Made by a program: the position numbers and the translations under genes. A stretch of 64,000 nt of DNA from Streptomyces sp. SCSIO 30461 (lineage in GTDB: Bacteria; Actinomycetota; Actinomycetes; Streptomycetales; Streptomycetaceae): assembly GCF_037023745.1 (NCBI RefSeq), contig NZ_CP146101.1, forward strand, positions 5,844,001-5,908,000, in the 5' to 3' direction. Of this stretch, positions 53,305 through 62,458 are shown piece after piece. The first letter of the stretch is position 1. Each line of letters starts with the position of its first letter. The notes under the pieces are model-generated. The model was given only the letters and a program-made list of their open reading frames with translations, was not told where the DNA came from and searched no databases.

Positions 53305-54156
53305 GGAGGCCCCGGGTGCGCCCGAAGCCGTACCCGGCTGCTTGCCTTTGTTCGCCTCGGCGACCCAGGACTTCAGGCTGTCGGGGGTGAGGGGCTCGCT
53401 GTCCTTGGCGGGAAAGACCGGCTCCCCGTTGAGCAGCACCGTGGGCGTGCCCCTGTGCCCGGCGGTGCGGAAGGCATCGGCGGACTTGTCCACCCAGGCG
53501 TCGTACGTGCCCTTCTCCACACATTCGCGGAAGGCGGGGGTGTCCAGCCCGTCCACCTGCCCGGCGAGTTCGATGAGCTCGGCGTTGTCCCCGAAGGCGT
53601 CCTCGGACTCCGGGGGCTGGTTCTCGAACAGCACGTCGTGGTACGCCACGAACTTCCCGGCGTCCTGGGCGCACGCCGCCGCGTTGGCGGCGCGCAGGGA
53701 GCCGGTGCCGCCGAGGTTCCCGTCGATGATCGTGGCGAAGTGGTAGTCGACCTTGAGCTGCCCCGAGTCCATCAGCTCGTCGATCGCGTCCCGCATCGTG
53801 GTCTCGAACTGCGCGCACACCGGGCAGCGGAAGTCCTCCCAGACGGTGAGGGTGGACGGCGCGTCGGCCCTGCCCGCGGTGATCGCCGGCTCGGCCCCGC
53901 CGGTGGCCCCGCTGGGCGCGGCGACCGGCCCGGACGGCTGGACCGTCGTGTCCTTGGTGGACCGGCTGCCCTCACGGCCCGCGTTGGCGGCGATCACACC
54001 GACGACCGCGGCGAGACCGAGCACGCAGACCACAGCCGCGCACACGATCATCAGACGCCGCCGCTTGTCGCGGGCTTTGTCCAGCTCACGTTCGCGCACG
54101 AGCCGCTCGCGGGCGGCCCGACTTCCGTCGGCACCATCAGGGTTCTTCTCGCTCAC
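53302..54156 (-). CDS. Membrane-anchored DsbA-like thioredoxin
   Basis: 284 residues. A basic N-terminal cytoplasmic tail, one transmembrane helix at about 36-58 (LMIVCAAVVCVLGLAAVVGV), a Ser/Gly/Pro linker, then a DsbA/thioredoxin_4 domain with the redox pair CPVC in WEDFRCPVCAQF near residue 112 and the cis-Pro loop GTPTVLLNG near 244. It oxidises or isomerises disulfides in exported proteins. Its last codons run into the TA end of a miniature element, which provides the TAG stop; the C-terminal GKQPGTASGAPGAS may be shortened or altered by the insertion. Confidence 0.9.
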   Translation of the reverse strand: MSEKNPDGADGSRAARERLVRERELDKARDKRRRLMIVCAAVVCVLGLAAVVGVIAANAGREGSRSTKDTTVQPSGPVAAPSGATGGAEPAITAGRADAPSTLTVWEDFRCPVCAQFETTMRDAIDELMDSGQLKVDYHFATIIDGNLGGTGSLRAANAAACAQDAGKFVAYHDVLFENQPPESEDAFGDNAELIELAGQVDGLDTPAFRECVEKGTYDAWVDKSADAFRTAGHRGTPTVLLNGEPVFPAKDSEPLTPDSLKSWVAEANKGKQPGTASGAPGAS

Positions 54157-54252
54157 GCCACAGCAACGAACCGGGGAGGCGCATATGCGCCTCCCCGGTC
54201 AGAGGTCCACCCGGATGGACGAGCGGCGGTTTCCCCCCGCGTGCGCGCCCGC

Positions 54253-55095
54253 TCAGCGGCGGCGTACGCCCTGCGCCAGGTCGCCCGCCAGCTCACGCAC
54301 CGCCGCGAGCCCGGCCTCGTGGTCGTCGGCGTCCAGCAGCCGCTTGACGAAGGCGGAGCCGACGATGACGCCGTCGGCGAAGCCGGCGACCTCCGCCGCC
54401 TGCGCGGCGTCGGACACGCCGAGCCCGACGCAGACCGGGAGGCCGTCGCGGCCGGCAGGGGTGGCGCGGGTACGCCGCACCAGGTCCTCGGCCTGGGTGC
54501 CGACGGACTCACGGGTGCCGGTGACTCCCATCAGTGACGCGGCGTAGACGAAACCCGTACCGGCGTCGGTGATGGTGGCGAGGCGCTCGTCCTTGCTGCT
54601 CGGCGCCACGACGAAGACGGTGGCGAGTCCGTGCTTTTCGGCGTGCTCACGCCACACCTCGGACTCCTCGACCGGAAGGTCCGGCAGGATGCAGCCGGCG
54701 CCGCCGGCCTCCGCGAGCTCGGCGGTGAAGCGCTCGATGCCGTAGCGGTCGATCGGGTTCCAGTACGTCATGACCAGCACCGGCTTGCCGGTCGCCCGGT
54801 GCGCCTCGCGCACGGTCCGCATCACGTCCGCGATCCTCACACCGCCGCGCAGGGCGATGTCGTCGGCGGTCTGGATCACCGGGCCGTCCAGCACCGGGTC
54901 ACTGTGCGGCAGACCGACCTCGACCACGTCGGCACCGCCGTCGAAGATCGCCTTGATCGCCTCGATACCGCGGTCGACGGTCGGGAAACCGGCCGGAAGG
55001 TAGGCGACCAGCGCGGCCCGGTTCTCGGCCTTGGCACGCGCCAGGGTGTCGCTCAGCAGCCGGATGTTCCCGCCGGCGGATGCGGTCCCGCTCAT
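54253..55095 (-). CDS. trpA: Tryptophan synthase alpha chain
   Basis: 280-residue TIM-barrel that cleaves indole-3-glycerol phosphate. Catalytic Glu and Asp are in [20 protein letters not shown] (Glu in VGLP-preceding strand; Asp of SDPV), and LPDLPVEES and GVGVSD-like GLGVSDAAQ form the phosphate site. The ATG overlaps the trpB stop (ATGA), so the two chains are coupled. It is last in the trpC-trpM-trpB-trpA unit. Confidence 0.97.
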   Translation of the reverse strand: MSGTASAGGNIRLLSDTLARAKAENRAALVAYLPAGFPTVDRGIEAIKAIFDGGADVVEVGLPHSDPVLDGPVIQTADDIALRGGVRIADVMRTVREAHRATGKPVLVMTYWNPIDRYGIERFTAELAEAGGAGCILPDLPVEESEVWREHAEKHGLATVFVVAPSSKDERLATITDAGTGFVYAASLMGVTGTRESVGTQAEDLVRRTRATPAGRDGLPVCVGLGVSDAAQAAEVAGFADGVIVGSAFVKRLLDADDHEAGLAAVRELAGDLAQGVRRR

Positions 55096-56387
55096 TTGGC
55101 GTCCCCCTCGATCTCGGCGACCTCGCCCGCAGCGTCGGCCTCCACGACGGCGCCCGCCGCCTCGGTGTCGTACAGCCCGAAGTAGCGGGCTGCCGTGTCC
55201 ATGTCCTTGTCACCGCGGCCGGACAGGTTGACCACGATCAGCCCGTCCTCGCCGAGTTCCCTGCCGAGGTCGAGCGCCCCGGCCAGGGCGTGCGCCGATT
55301 CGATCGCCGGGATGATGCCCTCCGTACGGGACAGCAGCCTCAGCGCCTGCATGGCGGCGTCGTCGGTCACGGCCCGGTACTCACCACGTCCGCTGTCCTT
55401 GAGGTACGAGTGCTCGGGACCGATGCCCGGGTAGTCGAGCCCCGCCGAGATCGAGTACGGCTCGGTGATCTGCCCCTCGTCGTCCTGGAGGACGTACGAA
55501 CGCGAGCCGTGCAGGATGCCGGGCTCACCCGCGGTCAGCGTGGCCGCGTGCTCCCCGGTCTCCACTCCGTGCCCGCCGGGCTCGCAGCCGACCAGCCGAA
55601 CGCCGGTGTCGGGGATGAACGCGTGGAACAGGCCGATGGCGTTGGAGCCGCCGCCCACGCAGGCCACGACCGCGTCCGGGAGGCGGCCCGCCCGCTCCAG
55701 GATCTGGCGGCGGGCCTCGACACCGATGACCCGGTGGAAGTCACGGACCATCGCGGGGAAGGGGCGCGGTCCGGCGACGGTACCGAAGAGGTAGTGCGTG
55801 TGGTCGACGTTGGCCACCCAGTCGCGGAACGCCTCGTTGATGGCGTCCTTGAGGGTGCGGCTGCCGGACTTCACGGGGATGACCTCGGCGCCGAGCATCC
55901 GCATCCGTGCCACGTTCAGCGCCTGGCGCTGGGTGTCGATCTCACCCATGTAGATGGTGCAGTCGAGGCCGAAGAGGGCACAGGCGGTGGCCGTGGCGAC
56001 GCCGTGCTGCCCGGCGCCGGTCTCGGCGATGACCCGGGTCTTGCCCATGCGCTTGGTGAGCAGGGCCTGCCCGAGCACGTTGTTGATCTTGTGGGACCCG
56101 GTGTGGTTGAGGTCCTCACGCTTCAGAAAGACCCGCGCGCCGCCTGCGTGCCCGGCGAACCGGGGCACCTCGGTGAGGGCGCTGGGCCGTCCCGTGTAGT
56201 TGACGAGCAGATCGTCGAGCTCGGCGGCGAAGGCAGGGTCGGCCTTCGCCTTGTCGTACTCGACGGCCACCTCGTCCACGGCGGCGACGAGCGCCTCGGG
56301 GATGAACTTGCCGCCGAAGTGACCGAAGTAACCACGGGCGTCGGGCACCAGGCCCTCGGGGTCGGGAATGAAGTAGTCGCTGGGCAT
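55092..56387 (-). CDS. trpB: Tryptophan synthase beta chain
   Basis: 431 residues from the ATG at 56387 with AAGGAG in front. PLP-dependent; the lysine is in [14 protein letters not shown], the catalytic Glu in [10 protein letters not shown], the phosphate-binding glycine loop is GGGSNAIG, and the C-terminal [10 protein letters not shown] and SGRGDKD complete the fold. It condenses indole with serine and couples to TrpA. It is separated by 142 bp from trpM, and this gap plus the trpM end carries an inverted repeat that could be regulatory. Confidence 0.97.
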   Translation of the reverse strand: MPSDYFIPDPEGLVPDARGYFGHFGGKFIPEALVAAVDEVAVEYDKAKADPAFAAELDDLLVNYTGRPSALTEVPRFAGHAGGARVFLKREDLNHTGSHKINNVLGQALLTKRMGKTRVIAETGAGQHGVATATACALFGLDCTIYMGEIDTQRQALNVARMRMLGAEVIPVKSGSRTLKDAINEAFRDWVANVDHTHYLFGTVAGPRPFPAMVRDFHRVIGVEARRQILERAGRLPDAVVACVGGGSNAIGLFHAFIPDTGVRLVGCEPGGHGVETGEHAATLTAGEPGILHGSRSYVLQDDEGQITEPYSISAGLDYPGIGPEHSYLKDSGRGEYRAVTDDAAMQALRLLSRTEGIIPAIESAHALAGALDLGRELGEDGLIVVNLSGRGDKDMDTAARYFGLYDTEAAGAVVEADAAGEVAEIEGDAK

Positions 56388-56433
56388 GCCAGAACTCCTT
56401 GTGAGCTGAAAGCCGAGAAGAAGTGTGTGGGGT

Positions 56434-56543
56434 GATGGCGTCGCGCGACGTCGCGGCACGCTGAGCGCGCAGGCACCCGCGCGAACTCGGCGGATGTCCG
56501 TGCGTGCACGCGCGGTCAGTGCGAGTCGCTCAGCGACGCCATC
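56434..56543. promoter_or_regulatory. Inverted repeat spanning the trpM-trpB gap
   Basis: GATGGCGTCGC (56434-56444) and GCGACGCCATC (56533-56543) are perfect 11-bp arms with an 88-nt GC-rich centre; the right arm overlaps the trpM end. Such long-range pairing between trpM and the trpB leader could set relative expression of the two halves of the operon. Confidence 0.4.
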
Positions 56544-56748
56544 GCATGCCGTTGACCTGACCGGGCTCGTCCCCGATCACATAGCGGACCCGCCGCCCGT
56601 GCACCCGCCGTGCCGGTGCACGGCAGCCGCGGGGGCGGCAGCCGCGCGCCAGGGGCGCGTGCGGGAGCTGCGCCTGCGCGGCTGCGGCACCGCCCCGGAG
56701 GCGAAGCCCCGGGCGTCGGTGTGGGGCGGCGCGGCGGACAGCGGTCAT
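56530..56748 (-). CDS. trpM: TrpM-type small basic protein
   Basis: 72 residues; Arg-rich, with [19 protein letters not shown] and [19 protein letters not shown] at the C-terminus. This is the small protein I remember from Streptomyces trpCMBA operons, in S. coelicolor encoded between trpC and trpB and reported to influence growth and tryptophan metabolism. It starts at an ATG 8 bp after trpC. The N-terminal half ([16 protein letters not shown]) is variable. Molecular role not established. Confidence 0.85.
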   Translation of the reverse strand: MTAVRRAAPHRRPGLRLRGGAAAAQAQLPHAPLARGCRPRGCRAPARRVHGRRVRYVIGDEPGQVNGMRWRR

Positions 56749-56756
56749 GGCGGGGG

Positions 56757-57566
56757 TCAGCCCCTCCCGTGCCGCAGCGCCGGGTGGGCGCCGGCGGCGA
56801 CCAGATCGGCCACGGCGCCCTTGGGGTCGCGCCCGGTCACCAGAGACTCGCCGACCAGGACCGCGTCCGCACCCTCGTTGGCGTAGGCGATCAGGTCGTG
56901 CGGGCCGCGGATTCCGGATTCGGCGATCTTGACGACGCTCGCGGGGATCTCGGGGGCGACCCGCTCGAAGGTCGAGCGGTCGACCTCAAGGGTCTTGAGG
57001 TTGCGCGCGTTGACACCGATGACCTTGGCGCCGGCGTCCACGGCCCGCTCGACCTCGTCCTCGTCGTGGACCTCGACCAGCGGGGTGAGACCGATCGACT
57101 CGGCCCGCTCGATCAGGGAGACCAGGGCCTCCTGATCGAGCGCGGCAACGATCAGCAGCACGAGGTCGGCGCCGTACGCGCGGGCCTCCCACAGCTGGTA
57201 CGAGGTGACGATGAAGTCCTTGCGCAGCACCGGGATGTCCACCCGGGCCCGCACGGCCTCCAGATCCGCGAGCGAACCGCCGAAGCGGCGCTGTTCGGTG
57301 AGGACGGAGATGACGGCCGCGCCACCCGCCTCGTAGTCGGCGGCGAGAGCTGCCGGGTCGGCGATCGCGGCGAGCGCACCCTTGGAGGGGCTGGAGCGCT
57401 TCACCTCGCAGATGACCTTGACACCGTCGCCGCGCAGCGCGGCGACACCGTCCTTGGCCTGGGGCGCCTTGGCGGCACGCTCCTTGAGCTCGTCGAGGCT
57501 GACCCGCGCCTGCCGCTCTGCGAGGTCGGCGCGTACGCCTTCGATGATCTCGTCGAGCACACTCAC
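56757..57566 (-). CDS. trpC: Indole-3-glycerol-phosphate synthase
   Basis: 269-residue TIM barrel. Visible are [11 protein letters not shown] (catalytic Lys and phosphate site), [29 protein letters not shown] (second Lys), [22 protein letters not shown] (Asn), and [14 protein letters not shown] start at 57566. It is the first gene of the trpC-trpM-trpB-trpA unit; it is 130 bp after the DUF2752 gene. Confidence 0.96.
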   Translation of the reverse strand: MSVLDEIIEGVRADLAERQARVSLDELKERAAKAPQAKDGVAALRGDGVKVICEVKRSSPSKGALAAIADPAALAADYEAGGAAVISVLTEQRRFGGSLADLEAVRARVDIPVLRKDFIVTSYQLWEARAYGADLVLLIVAALDQEALVSLIERAESIGLTPLVEVHDEDEVERAVDAGAKVIGVNARNLKTLEVDRSTFERVAPEIPASVVKIAESGIRGPHDLIAYANEGADAVLVGESLVTGRDPKGAVADLVAAGAHPALRHGRG

Positions 57567-57696
57567 GCGAGCGGCCCCCTTCCGGGTGGTTGTTGGTGGA
57601 TCACGGTCAGCTATGTCGATGGTATCCGCAGGAGGGGGATGGCCTCACATCCGGTTGACGGGCATCCCAATCCGTGGAACATCATCCCGCTGAGTG

Positions 57697-58182
57697 TCAT
57701 GGCGCGAGCACCGACCCGAACGGCAGGTTCCTGACCACGGAGAAGGCCAGCAGCACCCCGCCGAGTGCCCATGCCCACGCGGTGGGCAGGCGGAGGCGGA
57801 ACGGGCGTCCGCGGATCAGGCGAAGGATCCAGACGGTCCAGACCACGGCGAAGATCCCGTAGCCGACGGTGGCGACCGCGTTGGAGCTCAGGGCGGCCCC
57901 GAAGTCGCCGTGGACGAAGGCATGGGCACTGCGCAGACCGCCGCACCCTGGGCAGTAGATCCCGGTGAGGCGCAGGAGCGGGCATACCGGGTAGTGGCCC
58001 GGCTCATTGGGGTCGACGGTGCCGACGTAGGCGAAGGCCGCGGCGACGACGGCGAGGCCGCCCAGCGGTGGCGCGAGCCGTCGCACGAGGGAGGGCGCAC
58101 GGGCGGGTTCCGGTCCGGAGGACCGGCTCGCTCCCGGTTCGGTAGGGGCGGCGGTGAAGGCATCCACCCGCTGATTGTCCAC
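57697..58182 (-). CDS. DUF2752 membrane protein
   Basis: 161 residues. Three hydrophobic segments; the DUF2752 core is CPLLRLTGIYCPGCGGLRSAHAFVHGDF, with a CPxC-like cysteine pair, in the loop after the first. It is commonly found near trp genes in Streptomyces, but no activity is known. The Cys motif suggests metal or redox binding. Confidence 0.85.
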   Translation of the reverse strand: MDNQRVDAFTAAPTEPGASRSSGPEPARAPSLVRRLAPPLGGLAVVAAAFAYVGTVDPNEPGHYPVCPLLRLTGIYCPGCGGLRSAHAFVHGDFGAALSSNAVATVGYGIFAVVWTVWILRLIRGRPFRLRLPTAWAWALGGVLLAFSVVRNLPFGSVLAP

Positions 58183-58237
58183 CCGGTATGCGAGGAGACG
58201 CAGCCCGGGCCCGCCGGACCGCGTCTCACACAGCGCC

Positions 58238-58507
58238 TCAGGCGGTCGCGGTGACCTCGGCCGGAGCGGGCTTCGCGGTCGCGGTGCCGCCCTGGACGCG
58301 CACCGGCTGGAGCTTGGAGCCGAGACCGGCCGCCTTCATCGCCCCGCCCACGACGGCGCCCAGAAGGGTCACGCCGATACCGGCCCAGAAACCGAGGGGG
58401 TTGTTCATCACCATGAAGACTCCCGCGACGTTGAAGCCGATGAAGCTGATGATGACACCGGTCCAGGCGGCCGGGGTGTGACCGTGTCCGTGGCTGCTGC
58501 CCGCCAT
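58238..58507 (-). CDS. HGxxPAAW-family small membrane protein
   Basis: 89 residues. The N-terminus MAGSSHGHGHTPAAWTGVII carries the family motif HGHTPAAW, followed by two transmembrane helices and a hydrophilic tail. The family is actinobacterial and uncharacterised; it is usually encoded beside the tryptophan-associated membrane protein, as here. Confidence 0.87.
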   Translation of the reverse strand: MAGSSHGHGHTPAAWTGVIISFIGFNVAGVFMVMNNPLGFWAGIGVTLLGAVVGGAMKAAGLGSKLQPVRVQGGTATAKPAPAEVTATA

Positions 58508-58657
58508 GAAGTGCTCCTCGTTGGTGTTGCTCTGTGGGTGAGGTGAGGCCGTGAGGTCAGGCCGTCGGGTGGGTGGGCCGCCCTGCGCACGAGGCGCGGG
58601 AGACCTGCTCGTACCCCATTGTCCCGTACGTGGACGGGTGTCAGGACGTGGGGGTCG

Positions 58658-59302
58658 TCACTGATCGCGGGTGGGGTCCTCGCCGCGGTCCAGGGCTTTC
58701 CACAGCTCCTCGGGCCGGTCCGGGTCGGTGGCCTTGCGGGTCTTGCGGGGAGCGCCGCCCTCGCGCTCGTAGCGGCCGGACATCGCCGGCCAGGAGCTGC
58801 CGTAGCGCAGCGCCAGCAGCCCGGCGAGCAGGATCAGCAATCCGCCGCCCGCCGTGACGTAAGGCCAGACGGTGTGGGTGAGGGCCTCGGCAGCCGCATC
58901 GGATGTGCCGGTGGTACGCCGGGCCTGCTCGTCCAGCGTCCCGCTGCCACCGGCGCCGAGGAACGCGGCGATTGCCGCGCCCGCACCGCTGAACGCCAGC
59001 AGCGCGGAGACCAGCAGCCGACCGGCGCGGCGCACCGCGAACAAGGCAACCAGCGCGGCCAGGCCCACGACGGCGAGTGCGGCGGGCACCCCGGTGACCT
59101 CCCGACCGTCCGCCTTCAGCGGGACGGTGCCGCCGACGGCGTCGGCCGCGCCCTGCGCCCAGGTCTGGCCCGACGCGAGCAGCACCACGGCCGCGCCGAC
59201 GGCACCGAGCAGCAGGGCGGCGGCAAGGCTTCGTCTGCTGCTCGCCGCCGACGAACTCCGTGCGCTCTCGGTACGGGGCTGGGGTACGGATGCGGCACTC
59301 AC
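58658..59302 (-). CDS. Tryptophan-associated membrane protein (TIGR02234-like)
   Basis: 214 residues from the GTG at 59302 (VSAASVPQPRTES; GTG 59311 is an alternative). Four hydrophobic segments, with the conserved SGQTWAQG loop after the first and a C-terminal acidic/basic tail (PEELWKALDRGEDPTRD). It lies 23 bp after trpE in the same direction, the usual place of this actinobacterial family. A role as a tryptophan transporter or in regulation has been supposed but not proven. Confidence 0.88.
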   Translation of the reverse strand: MSAASVPQPRTESARSSSAASSRRSLAAALLLGAVGAAVVLLASGQTWAQGAADAVGGTVPLKADGREVTGVPAALAVVGLAALVALFAVRRAGRLLVSALLAFSGAGAAIAAFLGAGGSGTLDEQARRTTGTSDAAAEALTHTVWPYVTAGGGLLILLAGLLALRYGSSWPAMSGRYEREGGAPRKTRKATDPDRPEELWKALDRGEDPTRDQ

Positions 59303-59325
59303 GCACCCCACTATCCCCTATGCGC

Positions 59326-60828
59326 TCAGCCGCCGTGCAGCCGGTTCGCGGTGTGCACCGCCCGCAGCACGGCGGCGGCCTTGTTCCGGCACTCGGCGTC
59401 CTCGGCCGCCGGGTCCGAGTCGGCCACGATCCCGGCCCCGGCCTGCACATACGCGGTTCCGCCGCGCAGCAGCGCGGTGCGGATGGCGATGGCGGTGTCC
59501 GAGTCGCCCGCGAAGTCGAGATACCCGACACAGCCGCCGTACAGTCCGCGCCGGGACGGCTCCAGTTCCTCGATGATCTGCATCGCCCGGGGCTTCGGAG
59601 CACCGGAGAGGGTGCCCGCCGGGAAGCAGGCCGTCAGCACGTCGAAGGCGGTACGGCCTTCGGCGACCTTGCCGGTGACGGTCGACACGATGTGCATGAC
59701 GTGCGAGTACCGCTCGATGGACATGAAGTCGACCACTTCCACCGAACCCGGCTCGCAGACCCGGCCGAGGTCGTTGCGTCCCAGGTCGACCAGCATCAGA
59801 TGCTCGGCGCGCTCCTTCGGGTCGGCGAGCAACTCGTCCCCGAGGTCGTGGTCCTCCTGCGGGGTTGCTCCACGCGGCCGGGTGCCCGCGATGGGGTGCA
59901 CCATGGCGTGCCCGTCCTCGACCTTCACCAGTGCCTCCGGGCTGGAGCCGACCACGTCGAAGGGTTCCTCGTCGTGCGGGAAGCGGATCAGGTACATGTA
60001 CGGGCTGGGGTTGGTGGCTCGCAGCACCCGGTAGACATCGAGGGCACTGGCCGTGCAGGGGGTCTCGAACCGCTGCGAGGGCACGACCTGGAAAGCCTCC
60101 CCCGCGCGGATGCGCTCCTTGACGTCATCGACGGCTTCCCGGAACTGCTCGCCGCTCCACATGGGCGCGGTGTACGGGGGCAGCTCCGACGGCGGCAGGG
60201 CGGTCGGCGGGGAGTGCACCGGCCGGGCGAGGCCGGCCTCCATGGCGTCGAGCCGGGCGACGGCTCCTGCGTAGGCCTCGTCCACACCCGTGTCGAGGTC
60301 GTTGTGGTTGATCGCGTTGGCGATCAACAGCACGGAGCCGTCCCAGTGGTCGAGGACGGCCAGGTCCGATGTGAGCAGCATGGTCAGCTCGGGCAGCCGC
60401 AGGTCGTCCCGGCCGTGCTCACCGATCCTCTCCAGGCGGCGGACGATGTCGTAGCCGAGGTAGCCGACCATGCCGCCGGTGAAGGGCGGCATGCCGTCGT
60501 CGAGTCCCCGCGGGGTGTGCAGGGCCTCGACGGTGGCCCTGAGGGCCGCCAGAGGGTCGCCGTCCACGGGTACGCCCACCGGAGGGGTACCGATCCAGTG
60601 CGCCTGGCCGTCGCGGACGGTGAGGGCGGCGTCCGACCGTACACCGATGAAGGAGTACCGGGACCAGGAGCGCCCTCCCTCCGCCGACTCCAGCAGGAAG
60701 GTGCCGGGGCGCTCTCCGGCGAGTTTGCGGTACAGGCCGACCGGGGTGTCGCCGTCCGCGAGGAGGCGGCGGCTGACGGGGATGACACGGCGGTCGGCCG
60801 CCAGCTTGCGGAAGGTCTCGAGGTCCAT
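59326..60828 (-). CDS. trpE: Anthranilate synthase component I
   Basis: 500 residues from the ATG at 60828 ([20 protein letters not shown]); a GTG at 60852 overlapping the hisI stop (TAGTG) is possible. It makes anthranilate from chorismate and ammonia. The feedback site is near [19 protein letters not shown] (LLES), the chorismate-binding core includes [39 protein letters not shown] and [13 protein letters not shown]. It directly follows hisI, so histidine and tryptophan genes are linked. The glutaminase partner TrpG is not in this window. Confidence 0.96.
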   Translation of the reverse strand: MDLETFRKLAADRRVIPVSRRLLADGDTPVGLYRKLAGERPGTFLLESAEGGRSWSRYSFIGVRSDAALTVRDGQAHWIGTPPVGVPVDGDPLAALRATVEALHTPRGLDDGMPPFTGGMVGYLGYDIVRRLERIGEHGRDDLRLPELTMLLTSDLAVLDHWDGSVLLIANAINHNDLDTGVDEAYAGAVARLDAMEAGLARPVHSPPTALPPSELPPYTAPMWSGEQFREAVDDVKERIRAGEAFQVVPSQRFETPCTASALDVYRVLRATNPSPYMYLIRFPHDEEPFDVVGSSPEALVKVEDGHAMVHPIAGTRPRGATPQEDHDLGDELLADPKERAEHLMLVDLGRNDLGRVCEPGSVEVVDFMSIERYSHVMHIVSTVTGKVAEGRTAFDVLTACFPAGTLSGAPKPRAMQIIEELEPSRRGLYGGCVGYLDFAGDSDTAIAIRTALLRGGTAYVQAGAGIVADSDPAAEDAECRNKAAAVLRAVHTANRLHGG

Positions 60829-60851
60829 GGCGTATGACCCTACTGCCGGCA

Positions 60852-61223
60852 CTACCGGTCGCCGAGCGGCAGCTCATCGGCGTCGAAACAGGTGCGGTCG
60901 CCGGTGTGGCAGGCGGCGCCGGTCTGGTCGACCCGGATGAGGACGGTGTCGGCGTCGCAGTCGAGTGCGACCGACTTGACCTGCTGCACATGGCCCGAGG
61001 TGTCGCCCTTGACCCAGTACTCCTGGCGGCTGCGCGACCAGTAGGTGGCGCGCCCGGTGGTGAGGGTGCGGTGCAGCGCCTCGTCGTCCATCCAGCCGAG
61101 CATGAGCACTTCACCGGTGTCGTACTGCTGGGCGATGGCCGGCAGCAGTCCGTCGGCGCTGCGCTTGAGGCGGGCGGCGATGGCGGGGGCCAGTGCGCTG
61201 GGAGTCCTGGGCGTGCCTGTCAT
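60852..61223 (-). CDS. hisI: Phosphoribosyl-AMP cyclohydrolase
   Basis: 123 residues from ATG 61223 ([20 protein letters not shown]); ATG 61232 is also in frame. Opens the purine ring of PR-AMP in histidine synthesis. Conserved motifs are [31 protein letters not shown], the metal-binding [12 protein letters not shown], and CHTGDRTCF; the three Cys that bind zinc are present. It overlaps or abuts trpE, giving co-transcription. Confidence 0.95.
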   Translation of the reverse strand: MTGTPRTPSALAPAIAARLKRSADGLLPAIAQQYDTGEVLMLGWMDDEALHRTLTTGRATYWSRSRQEYWVKGDTSGHVQQVKSVALDCDADTVLIRVDQTGAACHTGDRTCFDADELPLGDR

Positions 61224-61307
61224 GAGGTTCATTGTGCCGTGCCCCACGTGGCATCCGGCCGTGCGTCCACTGGGCGGACGGGCGGCCCCGGACGTAGGCT
61301 GACCGGC

Positions 61308-61940
61308 ATGTCGACCCATGCCAAGCGTGAACGGCTGCTGCTCGCGGAACTGTTGGAGGCTGCCGGCCCCGCCGCCCCGACCCTGTGCGAGGGCTGGACC
61401 ACCCGTGAACTGGCGGCGCACGTGGTGGTGCGCGAGCGCCGGCCCGAGGCGGCCGGGATCGTGCTGAGCCCGTTGAGGAGCAGGCTGGAGCGGGTGCAGG
61501 CGGAGTACGCCGCCAAGCCGTACGAGGAACTGATCCAGCTGATCCGTACCGGTCCGCCGAGGATGTCGCCGTTCTCCCTCAAGCCGGTGGACGAGGCCTC
61601 GAACACCGTCGAGTTCTTCGTGCACGCCGAGGACGTACGCCGGGCTCAGCCCGACTGGACCCCGCGCGAGCTGGACCCGCTGTTCGCCGATGTCCTCTGG
61701 TCGCGCCTGGAGAAGGGCGCACGGCTGCTGGGGCGCAAGGCGCCGGTGGGCCTGGTGCTGCGCCGCCCTAACGGCCAGACGACCGTGGCACACCGCGGCA
61801 CCCCGGTCGTAACGGTGACCGGCGACCCGGGCGAGCTGACCTTGTACGCGTTCGGGCGGCAGGACGCCGCACACGTGGAGATCGAGGGCGACAAGGACGC
61901 CGTCGAGCGGGTGGGACGGGCCCAGCTCGGGATGGCCTGA
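61308..61940 (+). CDS. TIGR03085-family (maleylpyruvate isomerase-like) protein
   Basis: 210 residues from ATG 61308, transcribed away from hisI with a short divergent gap. The N-terminal four-helix bundle of mycothiol-dependent maleylpyruvate isomerase/DinB type is shown by [20 protein letters not shown], the W-T-x-R-E-L-A-A-H-V segment and [15 protein letters not shown] (metal-binding His and Asp); a C-terminal lipid-transfer-like region ends with [19 protein letters not shown]. Function unknown; mycothiol binding is possible. Confidence 0.85.
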   Translation: MSTHAKRERLLLAELLEAAGPAAPTLCEGWTTRELAAHVVVRERRPEAAGIVLSPLRSRLERVQAEYAAKPYEELIQLIRTGPPRMSPFSLKPVDEASNTVEFFVHAEDVRRAQPDWTPRELDPLFADVLWSRLEKGARLLGRKAPVGLVLRRPNGQTTVAHRGTPVVTVTGDPGELTLYAFGRQDAAHVEIEGDKDAVERVGRAQLGMA

Positions 61941-61959
61941 CCCGCGCCCCCCCCGCGCC

Positions 61960-62398
61960 GCTCCGCACCGCCGGAGCTCAGCACCAGCACCCCGAGCCCG
62001 AAGTGCTTAGCCTCGGTGTTCTTCACGCACACCGAGACGGGGCAGCTCTTCGTTCCGCCGCCGAGTTCGACCGTGCCCGGTTCGAGCTGGGTGCGGAACG
62101 CCGCGGGCGACAGCAGCTCGCCTGTGCCGACCGCCTCAGCCGAGCGTGCCAGGTCGCAGATGTCCGTGGTGAGCACGGCACCGGGTGCGGTGGTCCGGGA
62201 GGGGTTCCAGAAGGTCGACTCCTCGTAGGTCCGCGCTCGTCGATGAAGGCGTGCAGCACCGGTGGCTGGATCTCGGGAGTGAAGCCGTTGCGGGTGCCGG
62301 CGAGTCCCAGCGGGTCCATGGTCCTCTGCCGCAGCAGCTCGTCCAGGGGCAGGCCCGGCATTATCCGCCAGAACAGCCGACTGAAGCGTGTGGATCAC
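61960..62398 (-). pseudogene. Serine hydrolase (beta-lactamase/D-Ala carboxypeptidase family) remnant
   Basis: The minus strand reads PGLPLDELLRQRTMDPLGLA and IQPPVLHAFIDERG to about 62233, then moves one frame to TYEESTFWNPSRTTAPGAVL, TDICDLARSAEAVGTGELLS and [10 protein letters not shown] down to about 61980. One base is missing near 62230. The piece corresponds to the middle-to-end of a class C beta-lactamase-fold protein; the N-terminal half with the SxxK nucleophile is absent, and the end is cut as well. No function remains. Confidence 0.75.
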
Positions 62399-62458
62399 CC
62401 CGAGGGCCGCGGTCGCCGCACCCGGCGGGTGCCCGTGTCTGCGGCGACGCCCACCGGG

